In this document: in pieces, positions 17,648-25,298 of the stretch | How positions within the stretch are numbered: the stretch's first letter is position 1 | Layout: each line of letters begins with the position of its first letter | NCBI RefSeq assembly: GCF_004000805.1 | Contig: NZ_BILY01000002.1 | Span: 227,660 to 291,659 of the forward strand | Reading direction: 5' to 3' | DNA: 64,000 nt | Origin: Paenibacillus glycanilyticus NBRC 16618 | GTDB taxonomy: Bacteria; Bacillota; Bacilli; Paenibacillales; Paenibacillaceae | Position numbers and translations under genes: made by a program | The notes under the pieces: generated by a model | The model's database searches: none | The model's input: the letters and a program-made list of their open reading frames with translations, nothing else | Told to the model about the DNA's origin: nothing

Positions 17648-18562
17648 TCATCCATGGCTGCCAACTTTTCGCCCTCCGATGAATGATTTCGCCCAGAAAT
17701 ACATGCCCATACCGAATAAAGTGATCATGCCGCCCGCAAGCTGAAATAAAGAAATGTTTTCTCCTAGCAGCAGATAAGCGAGAATAATAGCAAGTACCGG
17801 TTCGCCAATAATGCCTACCGATACGGTAGTGGCCCCGATGGATTTTAACAGCACGTTAAATAAGAATTGCCCAAAAATAGTCGGGATAATCGAAAGCAGC
17901 AAGAAGTAGATCCAATCGGACGAGTTATACTCCGTGAAAGAGTAACGGTTCAGCAAATTATGGATAAGCAACACGACGCCGCCGATGAAAAATACGATAA
18001 TGCTGTAAATATTGGCATCAATTTTGCTGCTTACTTTCTGTCCCGCGAGCAAGTAACCGGACACGGCTAGCGTGCCGATTAACGATAAACCGTCCCCAAT
18101 CAACGCTTCTCTCGATACGCCTATATCTCCCCATGCGATAAGGATGGAACCGAACAGCGCCGCAATCAAGCATGATACCGTAAGTACGTTAGCCTGTTCT
18201 TTAAACAATAAGTATGAACCAATCATGACAAACAAGGGCTGTAAGGCCAGGATGACCATGGAGCTTGCGACCGAGGTATGCACCAGGGATTCCATCCAGA
18301 ACAAAAAGTGAAGGCCTAACAATATGCCGGCCAGGACCACGATACTCCAGTCTTTCCTATTCAGCTTTATGGAGCGAAGCCGCCTCCACGGCACAAAAGG
18401 CAGCATGATGATAACGGTAATAAACAAGCGGTACATCCCCGCCACGGAAGTTGGCGTATCCGAGAATTTAATGAGGATCGATGAAACCGAGACAGACAAA
18501 ATACTAATAAATAACAATACGAACGGATGAGAGGGCAAAGAAGCTTTCTTTAATTTAAGCAT
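17648..18562 (-). CDS. DMT superfamily exporter (EamA, two domains)
   Basis: A 304-residue membrane protein with about ten hydrophobic helices in two EamA halves (about residues 10-140 and 150-290). The second half ends with ILAYLLLGENISLFQLAGG, the classic EamA end pattern. Such proteins export amino acids or metabolites. The ATG at 18562 lies four bases after GGAGG; a TTG five codons upstream would overlap the ribosome site. It is transcribed divergently from an AraC-type regulator with a cccgtgcacggg palindrome between them, suggesting control by that regulator. The substrate is unknown. Confidence 0.88.
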   Translation of the reverse strand: MLKLKKASLPSHPFVLLFISILSVSVSSILIKFSDTPTSVAGMYRLFITVIIMLPFVPWRRLRSIKLNRKDWSIVVLAGILLGLHFLFWMESLVHTSVASSMVILALQPLFVMIGSYLLFKEQANVLTVSCLIAALFGSILIAWGDIGVSREALIGDGLSLIGTLAVSGYLLAGQKVSSKIDANIYSIIVFFIGGVVLLIHNLLNRYSFTEYNSSDWIYFLLLSIIPTIFGQFLFNVLLKSIGATTVSVGIIGEPVLAIILAYLLLGENISLFQLAGGMITLFGMGMYFWAKSFIGGRKVGSHG

Positions 18563-18590
18563 GGTTCCTCCAAGCAAATAGACAATTACC

Positions 18591-18602
18591 CGTGCACGGG
18601 AA
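18591..18602. promoter_or_regulatory. Palindrome between DMT exporter and AraC regulator
   Basis: The perfect 12-base palindrome cccgtgcacggg lies 28 bases upstream of the exporter start, inside the shared divergent promoter region. It is a candidate operator. Confidence 0.35.
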
Positions 18603-18710
18603 TTGTAAGGGTAAGCCTAAGCTGGATATAATAATATCATCGCGGTTGTTTATTTTGTGCAATAATATCTTTCATTTATATCGATATATCGTCAACTAAG
18701 GAGCATGACT

Positions 18711-19595
18711 TTGGGGAAACAATTATACGAGGCCATACAATTTCCGGACGAGACCTTTCCGTACATCATGTACAAGCATACGATCCATCGCTCGATTCCC
18801 GAAGGCAGAGGCTTTAACGATCTGCATTGGCATGAGGAATTGCAGATTACGCTAGCGACCAAAGGGAATTTAACGATCCAGATTAACGGAATCGACTATC
18901 ATTTGCATGCGGGTCAGGCTATATTCATCAACAAAAGCGTCCTTCACATCGTGACTCACCTGACTGCCGAAGGCGAATATGTCAGCTTTAACTTCCCGGA
19001 GAAGCTGCTTGCCTTCTATTCCGACAGTGCCATGGAAAAAAACTATGTCCTTCCGTTTACCAACTCCTATCTGTTATCCTGCGAGATTAAAGGCGATACG
19101 GAATGGCAGAAGCAGATTTTGAACATTCTCTGGTCCATGAAAAAGGAATTCGAAATTAATAAAAGCTGGAGATGGCAGTATGAGGTGTCGATCAAAACCG
19201 TTCAGCTATGGTTAATTCTGATCTCGAATATCTCCCTGCCGTCGGAAGAATCCTCCAAGCATAACCGGTTGAAGCAAGAACGGCTGCAATTGATGCTTAG
19301 CTTTATCCATCAGAACTATTCAAATCCGATAACGTTGAAGGAGATTGCCGATGCCGCGCATTTAAGCGTGTCGGAATGTACGCGCAGCTTCAAAACCAGC
19401 ATTCATATGACTCCATACTCCTACCTGGTTAAGTACCGGATTAACAAAAGCTGCGAGCTGCTGCAATCGACGGAATATACGATAACCGAAATAGCCAGCA
19501 GAGTGGGCTTCAATCACGTGAACCATTTTATCCAGGCTTTTAAAAAGGATCTCGAGCTTACGCCTAAGGAGTTTCGTAAAATGAGAACGGAATAG
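18711..19595 (+). CDS. AraC family transcriptional regulator (cupin plus HTH)
   Basis: A 294-residue regulator. An N-terminal cupin sensor (about residues 25-95) contains LHWHEELQITL and a typical AGQAIFINKSVLH turn. The C-terminal 100 residues hold two helix-turn-helix motifs with ITLKEIADAAHLSVSECTRSF and IASRVGFNHVNHFIQAFKK. The TTG at 18711 is preferred because it lies seven bases after AAGGAG, whereas the ATG two codons upstream is only one base from that site. It is divergent from the DMT exporter, its likely target. Confidence 0.87.
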   Translation: MGKQLYEAIQFPDETFPYIMYKHTIHRSIPEGRGFNDLHWHEELQITLATKGNLTIQINGIDYHLHAGQAIFINKSVLHIVTHLTAEGEYVSFNFPEKLLAFYSDSAMEKNYVLPFTNSYLLSCEIKGDTEWQKQILNILWSMKKEFEINKSWRWQYEVSIKTVQLWLILISNISLPSEESSKHNRLKQERLQLMLSFIHQNYSNPITLKEIADAAHLSVSECTRSFKTSIHMTPYSYLVKYRINKSCELLQSTEYTITEIASRVGFNHVNHFIQAFKKDLELTPKEFRKMRTE

Positions 19596-19598
19596 TTA

Positions 19599-19634
19599 GA
19601 CAAGAAAACCGCCAAGCTTGGCGGTTTTCTTGTC
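19599..19634. terminator. Bidirectional terminator
   Basis: Perfect 18-bp arms starting gacaagaaaaccgccaag, with A-rich and T-rich flanks that make it symmetric. It ends the AraC gene on the plus strand and transcription through the lpd region on the minus strand. Confidence 0.85.
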
Positions 19635-19635
19635 T

Positions 19636-19713
19636 CTATTCGTCCTGCAAAGTCAGGTAGGCCAATTCGGCTTCGGTAAAACGAAAATGGCTGTAGCCAA
19701 TGCGACGCGGCAT
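19636..19713 (-). CDS. Possible 25-residue small ORF downstream of lpdA
   Basis: Four bases after the dihydrolipoamide dehydrogenase stop codon an ATG opens a 25-codon frame (begins MPRRIGYSH, ends AELAYLTLQDE). The composition looks like real protein, with a predicted amphipathic helix, and it ends just before the terminator. No strong ribosome site is present, so it would depend on coupling to lpdA. It may also be the remnant of a lost gene. Low certainty. Confidence 0.3.
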   Translation of the reverse strand: MPRRIGYSHFRFTEAELAYLTLQDE

Positions 19714-19717
19714 AACG

Positions 19718-21100
19718 TTACTTTTTCGCCAACCTCTTCACGGCGTTCTGCGATGCCTCCATAATCACTTCACCCAATGTAGGATGAGGATGGATGGTTA
19801 ACGCCAGATCTTCGACCGTCGCTCCCATCTCGATGGCAAGGCTAAGCTCCGATACGAGGGTGGAGGCCTCTGCTCCAACCACTTGAGCTCCCATAATCAA
19901 TCCCGTTTCCGCATGGGCGATCACTTTTACGAAGCCTTCCGGCTCTCTGACTGCCAAGGCCCTTCCGTTTATGCCAAATGAAGACCTTCCGGCAATCGTC
20001 GGAATCGCTTTTGCTTTGCACTCCTTTTCGCTTAATCCGACGCTTGCCAGCTCCGGCCCGGAGAATACGACAAGCGGGATCACTTTGTAATCAACCATTG
20101 TTGGCAATCCGGCAATAGCCTCGGCTGCAACTATAGCTTCGTAAGAAGCTTTATGGGCAAGCGCCGGTCCTGCGGTAATATCCCCGATTGCAAAAACATG
20201 AGGAACTTCGGTTCTGCATTGCTTATCCGTCTCTAATAATCCTTTGCTTGTTGTCCGCAATCCGATTCGGTCAAGCCCTAGGCTTCCATCCGTATTTGGT
20301 CTTCTTCCGACCGTTACCAGCGCATAATCGGCTCTAATGGAGTGGCGGACGTCATTTCTGACGTAATGAAGCGTGATCCCTTCCGAATCCTGCTCCGCTC
20401 TAACAGCTGTGGCTTCGGTTACGATGGTCATCCCGTCGGCATTCATTTGCTTCATGACCGGAGCAACCAGATCTGCTTCGAACCCTGGCAAGACTTGTTG
20501 TCCCCCCTCCAAAATAGTGACCTTGCTGCCGAATTTCGCGTACATCTGTCCCAATTCAACCCCGATATAACCGCCCCCGATCACAATCAGGCTCTCCGGT
20601 ATGCCAGCAAGCGACAAAGCTTCCGTCGAAGACAAGACACGGCTGCCAAAGGGAATGGCCTGAAGCTCAATCGGACGAGATCCCGTCGCCAAGATTGCGT
20701 ATTTGAAAGCTACTACCTGCTCCGTCTCCAATTGTGTGATCCTGGCCGTATGCTCATCCATAAAGCTCGCCTCACCTTCCAGAACCGTTACGCCGGCACT
20801 CTTTAAGAGATATTGAACGCCTCCGGATTGCTTGTTAACGATCGCTTCTTTAAAAGCCTGGGCCTCCTCAAAAGAATCCACGGAGCTGGAACGGCTCCAT
20901 AACCTGCGCGAATGATAGCGATGCGCCTCCGCGATTAACGCTTTGGAAGGGATACAGCCCACATTCGTGCATATACCGCCTATTTGGCCGCGTTCAACCA
21001 CGATTGTCTTCATTCCAAGCTGCGCTGACCGTACAGCCGCCGCATAACCTCCCGGCCCTGAGCCAATGACTAAAACATCTGCTTCTATTGGTCTGTCCAT
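19718..21100 (-). CDS. lpdA: Dihydrolipoamide dehydrogenase (stand-alone)
   Basis: A 460-residue FAD/NAD disulfide oxidoreductase. It opens with the FAD loop IGSGPGGYAA, then GGICTNVGCIPSKAL with the redox-active Cys pair spaced by four residues, an NAD domain with IGGGYIGVELGQMYAKFG, an FAD-binding VFAIGDITAGPALAHKA, and the C-terminal dimer region with HPHPTLGE containing the catalytic His-Glu. The ATG at 21100 follows GGGAGGT; the frame extends 62 codons further but runs through the promoter. No 2-oxoacid dehydrogenase subunits are linked. It is divergent from a TetR regulator and its promoter is framed by an inverted repeat. Confidence 0.9.
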   Translation of the reverse strand: MDRPIEADVLVIGSGPGGYAAAVRSAQLGMKTIVVERGQIGGICTNVGCIPSKALIAEAHRYHSRRLWSRSSSVDSFEEAQAFKEAIVNKQSGGVQYLLKSAGVTVLEGEASFMDEHTARITQLETEQVVAFKYAILATGSRPIELQAIPFGSRVLSSTEALSLAGIPESLIVIGGGYIGVELGQMYAKFGSKVTILEGGQQVLPGFEADLVAPVMKQMNADGMTIVTEATAVRAEQDSEGITLHYVRNDVRHSIRADYALVTVGRRPNTDGSLGLDRIGLRTTSKGLLETDKQCRTEVPHVFAIGDITAGPALAHKASYEAIVAAEAIAGLPTMVDYKVIPLVVFSGPELASVGLSEKECKAKAIPTIAGRSSFGINGRALAVREPEGFVKVIAHAETGLIMGAQVVGAEASTLVSELSLAIEMGATVEDLALTIHPHPTLGEVIMEASQNAVKRLAKK

Positions 21101-21120
21101 TTCCGATAACCTCCCAAACT

Positions 21121-21172
21121 CTAAATATGATGACCGTAATATATTATTATCATCATATTTAGATGGAGTCAA
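21121..21172 (-). promoter_or_regulatory. lpdA promoter with TetR-type inverted repeat
   Basis: On the minus strand TTGACT (21172-21167) and TAATAA (21149-21144) are spaced by 17 bases. A perfect 13-base inverted repeat, ctaaatatgatga (21121-21133) and tcatcatatttag (21150-21162), straddles the -10 box. A bound dimer there would block RNA polymerase, as expected for a TetR repressor. Confidence 0.6.
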
Positions 21173-21198
21173 TATTTCGTCTATCTGGCGAATTAAAA

Positions 21199-21248
21199 TT
21201 GCATAAACGTTAAAAATCCATATAATAATATTAAGATCATCATATTTA
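21199..21248 (+). promoter_or_regulatory. TetR-gene promoter with a further operator half-site
   Basis: TTGCAT (21199-21204) and TATAAT (21221-21226) with a 16-base spacer form a sigma-A promoter for the TetR gene. Another copy of tcatcatattta lies at 21237-21248, just before the ribosome site, suggesting autoregulation by the same protein. Confidence 0.55.
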
Positions 21249-21265
21249 CAGGAGTGTTGATTGGG

Positions 21266-21835
21266 ATGCCCTATACCAAAGCCCATAAACTAAATATCCG
21301 CGAGAAAATCGTTCAAAATGCCGCCAATGAATTCCGCCAGAAGGGTATCAAGGAAGTTAGCGTTCCTCAGATCATGAAGGGGGCCGGCTTAACGCATGGC
21401 GGTTTCTATGCCCATTTCGCGAATAAAGATCAACTCGTGGCCGAAGCTTGCCGGAAAGCCATCGAAGAGACGATTAATCTTCTTCAAGGAGCTACGGTCC
21501 GGAAAGAAGAGGCTGCCAAATTACAAACCGTCATCGATTATTACCTCAGCACCACGCATCGGGATCAACGGGAAATCAGCTGCATCCTCCCTACGCTGTC
21601 CAGCGAAATCTCCCGTTCTTCGGAAGAAATTAGAGAAGCGTTTACTTTGGAGGTCACCCGGTTTTTCAGCTTCATAGCGGGAATGATCGGAAAAGACAAT
21701 GAAAAAAGCATGGCCATTGTAAGCTCTATGGTTGGCGCCTTGTTACTAGCCCGTTCGGTTAACGATCCCGAATTAAGCCAGAATATTTTGGAGGCCAGCA
21801 AGCGATATGCCAAAGAAATGGCAGCCTTGCAATAA
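21266..21835 (+). CDS. TetR/AcrR family transcriptional regulator
   Basis: A 189-residue repressor. The N-terminal helix-turn-helix (about residues 10-55) reads IVQNAANEFRQKGIKEVSVPQ and then LTHGGFYAHFANKDQLV, the standard TetR recognition helix region. The C-terminal helical domain would bind a ligand and dimerise. The ATG at 21266 lies 11 bases after AGGAG; the GTG and TTG upstream overlap or crowd that site. It is divergent from lpdA, and matching half-sites in both promoters point to control of lpdA and itself. The inducer is unknown. Confidence 0.87.
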   Translation: MPYTKAHKLNIREKIVQNAANEFRQKGIKEVSVPQIMKGAGLTHGGFYAHFANKDQLVAEACRKAIEETINLLQGATVRKEEAAKLQTVIDYYLSTTHRDQREISCILPTLSSEISRSSEEIREAFTLEVTRFFSFIAGMIGKDNEKSMAIVSSMVGALLLARSVNDPELSQNILEASKRYAKEMAALQ

Positions 21836-21973
21836 GTCATTCAAGCTGCTCGAGGACGTCATATTAATATATTGTTAAGTTTATAAAAAAAGGTAAGTAG
21901 CGTTGCAACCTTTTATGGAAAAGCCCGTCTATGAGGAAGGAACGTTCCAAAAACTTGATGAGGTGATTCCAGC

Positions 21974-22642
21974 ATGACGAAAAAATCCAAATTCGTTACT
22001 TTAGCAGCTACAGCCGTACTTACCCTGTCCATTGCCGGACAGAGCTTTGCGGCAACAAATCCGTTCTCGGATATTGCCAATGTACCCGCTAAGGATAAAA
22101 TTGCGGCTTTGCAAAATAAAGGCCTGGTGCAAGGCGTTGGCGAAGATCGCTACTTCCCTAACGCAACGCTGACGGCTGCACAAGGCATTCAGCTTATTGT
22201 TAATGCTCTTGATCTGAACATCGATACGCTTCGTTTCTTCAAAGAGCCTCACGCTACGGACTATTTCCCGAAAGCAGACGATAATGCTTGGTATGCGGAT
22301 GCGCTTATCATTGCGGCTAACAATAACATTGGCTTGCCGAATGATCTGGATCCTAACAAAACATGGACCAAAGAAGAGTTCACCCACCAGCTTATCCTTG
22401 CTATTGAACAGCACAGCAATCTTCCAATGATTAAGATTGCTCCGATGGAGTTCAACGATCAAGACGAGGTATCCATCTCGTACGATGGTTCCGTCCAAAG
22501 AGCGCTTGTTCTGAAAATCGCTGAGCTTGACCAGGACGGAAACTTCAACCCTACGGATGATATTACTCGCGCGGATGCAGCCGTACTCATCTACAATGCA
22601 CTCGCCTATATCGGTGAAGCTCCGGCTCCATCGGCTGAATAA
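21974..22642 (+). CDS. Secreted S-layer-homology (SLH) protein
   Basis: A 222-residue exported protein. The signal peptide (about residues 1-27) ends SIAGQSFAAT. Three degenerate SLH repeats follow, with NPFSDI...KIAALQNKGLVQGVG at about 28-75, an aromatic YFPKADDNAWYADALIIAA repeat at about 90-130, and DDITRADAAVLIYNAL near the C-terminus. SLH domains bind pyruvylated cell-wall polymers. No other domain is present, so it may be a small surface protein. The start has GAGGTGA ten bases upstream and a terminator follows. Confidence 0.85.
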   Translation: MTKKSKFVTLAATAVLTLSIAGQSFAATNPFSDIANVPAKDKIAALQNKGLVQGVGEDRYFPNATLTAAQGIQLIVNALDLNIDTLRFFKEPHATDYFPKADDNAWYADALIIAANNNIGLPNDLDPNKTWTKEEFTHQLILAIEQHSNLPMIKIAPMEFNDQDEVSISYDGSVQRALVLKIAELDQDGNFNPTDDITRADAAVLIYNALAYIGEAPAPSAE

Positions 22643-22650
22643 TAATTATA

Positions 22651-22685
22651 AAAAAAACAGCTGGCCCATGTGGCCAGCTGTTTTT
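22651..22685 (+). terminator. Terminator of the SLH gene
   Basis: Stem acagctggcc / ggccagctgt flanked by an A-run on the left and TTTTT on the right, 9 bases past the stop codon. Confidence 0.85.
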
Positions 22686-22787
22686 GCGTTGCGGTATTTT
22701 TTGCGAATGACCTTGTGCATAATGGTGGATAGAATATCCATAATAATACAGGTTAAATGATTTGAAATGCACAAGGAGCAGATAAAC

Positions 22788-23435
22788 GTGAAAATCAAAT
22801 GGATGCTGGCATTGCTTTTAACCTTTGGGCTCGTTATTGCCTTGAACCCGGCAGGTTTATCCGCTCAGGCGGCTAAGGAACAAAAGGCGGGATGCCTAAC
22901 ACCCCAGATGGTACAATTGAAAACGGATATGCAGAGGGTTTGGATCGACCATACCATTTGGACGAGAAGCTATATTGTAAGCGCGCTGTCTGATCTTAAA
23001 GATCAGCAGGATGTTTTGGACCGGCTTTTGAGAAACCAGCAGGACATCGGCGATTTAATTAAGCCTTATTATGGGGATGCTGCCGGAAATAAGCTTGCTG
23101 ATATACTGAGAGAGCATATCGTAATCGCAGGAAAAATCGTTGCGGCTGCCAAAGCGAACAAACAAGACGAAGTAAAGAAGTTAGAAGCGGATTGGCATAA
23201 AAACGCGGATGATATTGCCGCATTTTTAAGCTCTGCAAATCCGAACTGGCAGTTTAAAGCGTTGCAAGATATGCTGTACTCACATCTGCAATATATTACA
23301 GAGATCGTCCTGGACTATATTAAGGGAGATTGGAAAGCAAATATTGCGGCGACCGATAAGAATGAGACGCACATGATCCATCTGGCGGACATGGTGACAG
23401 AAGGCATTATCAAGCAATTTCCTAATAAGTTTTAA
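22788..23435 (+). CDS. Secreted helical protein of unknown function
   Basis: A 215-residue exported protein. A signal peptide covers about residues 1-28 (cleavage near LSAQAA). The mature part is almost entirely helical and shows a loose internal two-fold pattern: WIDHTIWTRSYIVSAL...RLLRNQQDIGDLIKPYYGD in the first half, and WHKNADDIAAFLSSANPNW...HLQYITEIV in the second. Similar exported proteins occur widely in Bacilli without a defined role. The GTG at 22788 is chosen because AAGGAG lies nine bases ahead; the ATG at 22767 has no site. I cannot assign a function. Confidence 0.7.
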   Translation: MKIKWMLALLLTFGLVIALNPAGLSAQAAKEQKAGCLTPQMVQLKTDMQRVWIDHTIWTRSYIVSALSDLKDQQDVLDRLLRNQQDIGDLIKPYYGDAAGNKLADILREHIVIAGKIVAAAKANKQDEVKKLEADWHKNADDIAAFLSSANPNWQFKALQDMLYSHLQYITEIVLDYIKGDWKANIAATDKNETHMIHLADMVTEGIIKQFPNKF

Positions 23436-23462
23436 CCTTGCATTTTCCTTATATTGCTACTG

Positions 23463-23491
23463 CAACAGCCGGTCATATTGACCGGCTGTTG
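23463..23491. terminator. Shared terminator, overlapping the end of the P-loop kinase gene
   Basis: Perfect 13-bp stem caacagccggtca / tgaccggctgttg with a three-base loop, between two convergent genes. Its right arm includes the last codons and stop of the minus-strand kinase gene. Confidence 0.75.
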
Positions 23492-23979
23492 TTCAACTGT
23501 TCATATAAAGCCCTCAAGCTTTCAGCCACCGTTTGACGAGCGGTGTCGATAACGATGCGATCTCGGTCCCAAGGGTCGTAATGCCTGTTCCTGACCTGCT
23601 CCCACGTAGGTAGAACAAAGCCGGAAATATCGGCTTTGCGTGTTTCGACCCGATGCCTATGCTCGCGTTCGTCAGAGCATACCACTTCGATTTCCACAAA
23701 CGGGACTTCAAGCGATTCCGCCACGTTGCGCCAAGCCTCGCGCGTGATTGGAATGGGATTAACCGTATCCGCTATCACGTCAAGACCTAACCTGAGATTC
23801 TGCGATGCAATCGCGTAACATACCATGTAACCCTCAGGTCCATCGACCAACATTCCGGCCTCCTTCATTGCCTGCTCCACCGCATCAACCCGGAGATACA
23901 CACCCCGTAACTCCCCAGCCAAAGCCGAGGATAAAGTTGTCTTCCCGGTACCCGGCAGCCCGCTAAATATATAGAGCAT
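23473..23979 (-). CDS. P-loop AAA-type kinase
   Basis: A 168-residue nucleotide-binding protein. The N-terminus is a Walker A loop, FSGLPGTGKTT (residues 4-14), followed by YLRVDAVEQAM and a Walker-B-like LDVIADTVNPIPITREAWR segment. This resembles the AAA_33 group of small kinases acting on small molecules or tRNA/nucleotides. The ATG at 23979 follows GGGAGGTGG by about seven bases; an upstream in-frame extension of 30 codons lacks a ribosome site. The substrate is unknown. Confidence 0.78.
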   Translation of the reverse strand: MLYIFSGLPGTGKTTLSSALAGELRGVYLRVDAVEQAMKEAGMLVDGPEGYMVCYAIASQNLRLGLDVIADTVNPIPITREAWRNVAESLEVPFVEIEVVCSDEREHRHRVETRKADISGFVLPTWEQVRNRHYDPWDRDRIVIDTARQTVAESLRALYEQLNNSRSI

Positions 23980-24051
23980 TTCATCCACCTCCCTCGCAAC
24001 CCGATAGTAGATTTTTACTTCTATTCCGGAAGCAACTCCGTAAAATAACTT

Positions 24052-24122
24052 AATCCCTCCGGTCGACAAGCCGGCATTCAGGCCATATTGAAACCTGACT
24101 GCGTTGTCTTCCGCGAGGGATT
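24052..24122. other. Nested hairpin directly after ohrR
   Basis: Several arms pair in nested order: aatccctc with gagggatt (outer), cgg with ccg, gacaa with ttgtc, and tcagg with cctga (inner). The structure begins one base after the ohrR stop codon and is followed on the minus strand by a T-rich stretch, so it may be a large branched terminator. It could equally be a dispersed palindromic element. Confidence 0.5.
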
Positions 24123-24581
24123 TTATTTTGCTGAAGAATTTACATTAATCTGATTAAGCAGCTTCTGAATGGCTCCGTTCAATACGCCGATCTCCGCTTC
24201 GCTCATCCCGCTTGCTTCAAGAAGCGACTTCGGCACGCACATCGATTGATCTTTGAGCGCAATACCTTTGTCGGTAATCCGGATATGCAGGACCCGCTCG
24301 TCTTCCTTCGAACGTTCCCGCCGGACTAGTCCCGCGGCTTCCATTCTCTTCAGCATCGGCGTCAGCGTACCGGAATCCAGGACCAAATGCTCGCTGATAT
24401 CTTTGACCGACATCGTCTCATGCTCCCATAATGCAAGCAAGACCAGGTATTGAGGGTAGGTTAAGTCCAAATCGTCCAAGAGCGGCCGGTACATGCGAAA
24501 AATAGCTCTCGAGCACGCATATAACGAAAAACACAAATGAGCATCCAGTGGTACATGAGGCCCCTGTTTATCTTGATTCAT
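24123..24581 (-). CDS. ohrR: OhrR-type organic-peroxide-sensing MarR regulator
   Basis: A 152-residue MarR protein. The line HLCFSLYACSR puts a Cys at 17, and Tyr31 and Tyr42 follow at the spacing seen in B. subtilis OhrR (Cys15, Tyr29, Tyr40). The winged helix has DSGTLTPMLKRMEAAGL and the wing RRERSKEDERV. Oxidation of the N-terminal Cys would release DNA. Further Cys at 23 and 115 could allow a two-Cys mechanism. The ATG follows AAAGGAGG. A terminator separates it from tpx, and TTGTTT-N17-TAATAT upstream could be its own promoter. No ohr gene is nearby; OhrR-like operators instead sit on trxB. Confidence 0.85.
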   Translation of the reverse strand: MNQDKQGPHVPLDAHLCFSLYACSRAIFRMYRPLLDDLDLTYPQYLVLLALWEHETMSVKDISEHLVLDSGTLTPMLKRMEAAGLVRRERSKEDERVLHIRITDKGIALKDQSMCVPKSLLEASGMSEAEIGVLNGAIQKLLNQINVNSSAK

Positions 24582-24660
24582 CGATCATCCCTCCTTTGAC
24601 GTTTCTTCGCTGCCCTTCATATTACAATCCTTTTTCTAAAAAAACAATGCAGCTAAAGAA

Positions 24661-24691
24661 AGCCCTTTGAGCGAATGCTGGTCAAAGGGCT
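24661..24691 (-). terminator. Terminator of the trxB-tpx unit
   Basis: Stem agccctttga / tcaaagggct with an 11-base loop and a T-rich tail on the minus strand, 26 bases past the tpx stop codon. Confidence 0.75.
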
Positions 24692-24716
24692 CTTCATCCT
24701 CAGTCTAAGGGGCCGC

Positions 24717-25238
24717 TTACTCCGTGAGCTCGCGCAAGGCAGCCAAGGCGGCTTCGTAATTCGGATGATCGGACATCTCGCCCAAATATTCGACGTATCG
24801 GATGGTATCGTTGGCGTCGACGATAAAGATCGCTCGTTGATCCAGCTGCAGTTCTTTTATCAACACGCCATATGCCTCGCCGAAGCTGCGGTGTTTATAA
24901 TCCGACAAGGTGATGACGCGCTCGATGCCGGCTGTCGCGCAGAACCGGCTTTGCGCGAATGGCAAATCAACAGAGATCGTCAATACGACCACGCCATCAC
25001 CCAGCTTTGACGCCTCTTGATTGAACCGGCGCGTTTGCGCGTCGCATACGTCGGTGTCCAGCGAAGGCACGACGGAAATGAGCTTGATCTGGCCTGTATA
25101 GTCGGAAAGGCTTGCTTCGGTCATTAGATCTTTGTTGATGGTGAAAGCCGGGGCCTTGTCACCGACTTTCAACTCCGGGCCTACCAGCGTAATCGGTTGT
25201 CCGCCTACTGTTGCTTTACCTGTACGTTCTTGTGTCAT
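24717..25238 (-). CDS. tpx: Thiol peroxidase (atypical 2-Cys peroxiredoxin)
   Basis: A 173-residue peroxidase that reduces hydrogen and alkyl peroxides with electrons from thioredoxin. The peroxidatic Cys65 lies in PSLDTDVCDAQTRRFN and the resolving Cys100 in AQSRFCATAGI, both in the exact Tpx context. It lies 60 bases downstream of thioredoxin reductase on the same strand, so enzyme and electron supply are made together. The start has TGGAGG about nine bases upstream. Confidence 0.95.
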   Translation of the reverse strand: MTQERTGKATVGGQPITLVGPELKVGDKAPAFTINKDLMTEASLSDYTGQIKLISVVPSLDTDVCDAQTRRFNQEASKLGDGVVVLTISVDLPFAQSRFCATAGIERVITLSDYKHRSFGEAYGVLIKELQLDQRAIFIVDANDTIRYVEYLGEMSDHPNYEAALAALRELTE

Positions 25239-25298
25239 AATAAATAACCTCCATTAAATGATTAGTTTTATAATGCGCTGTTATAAAATCGATTCGAA

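Noticed and set aside
24660..24691. A possible riboswitch upstream of ohrR
   Set aside because: The stem is simple and explained as the tpx terminator; no conserved aptamer core was seen.
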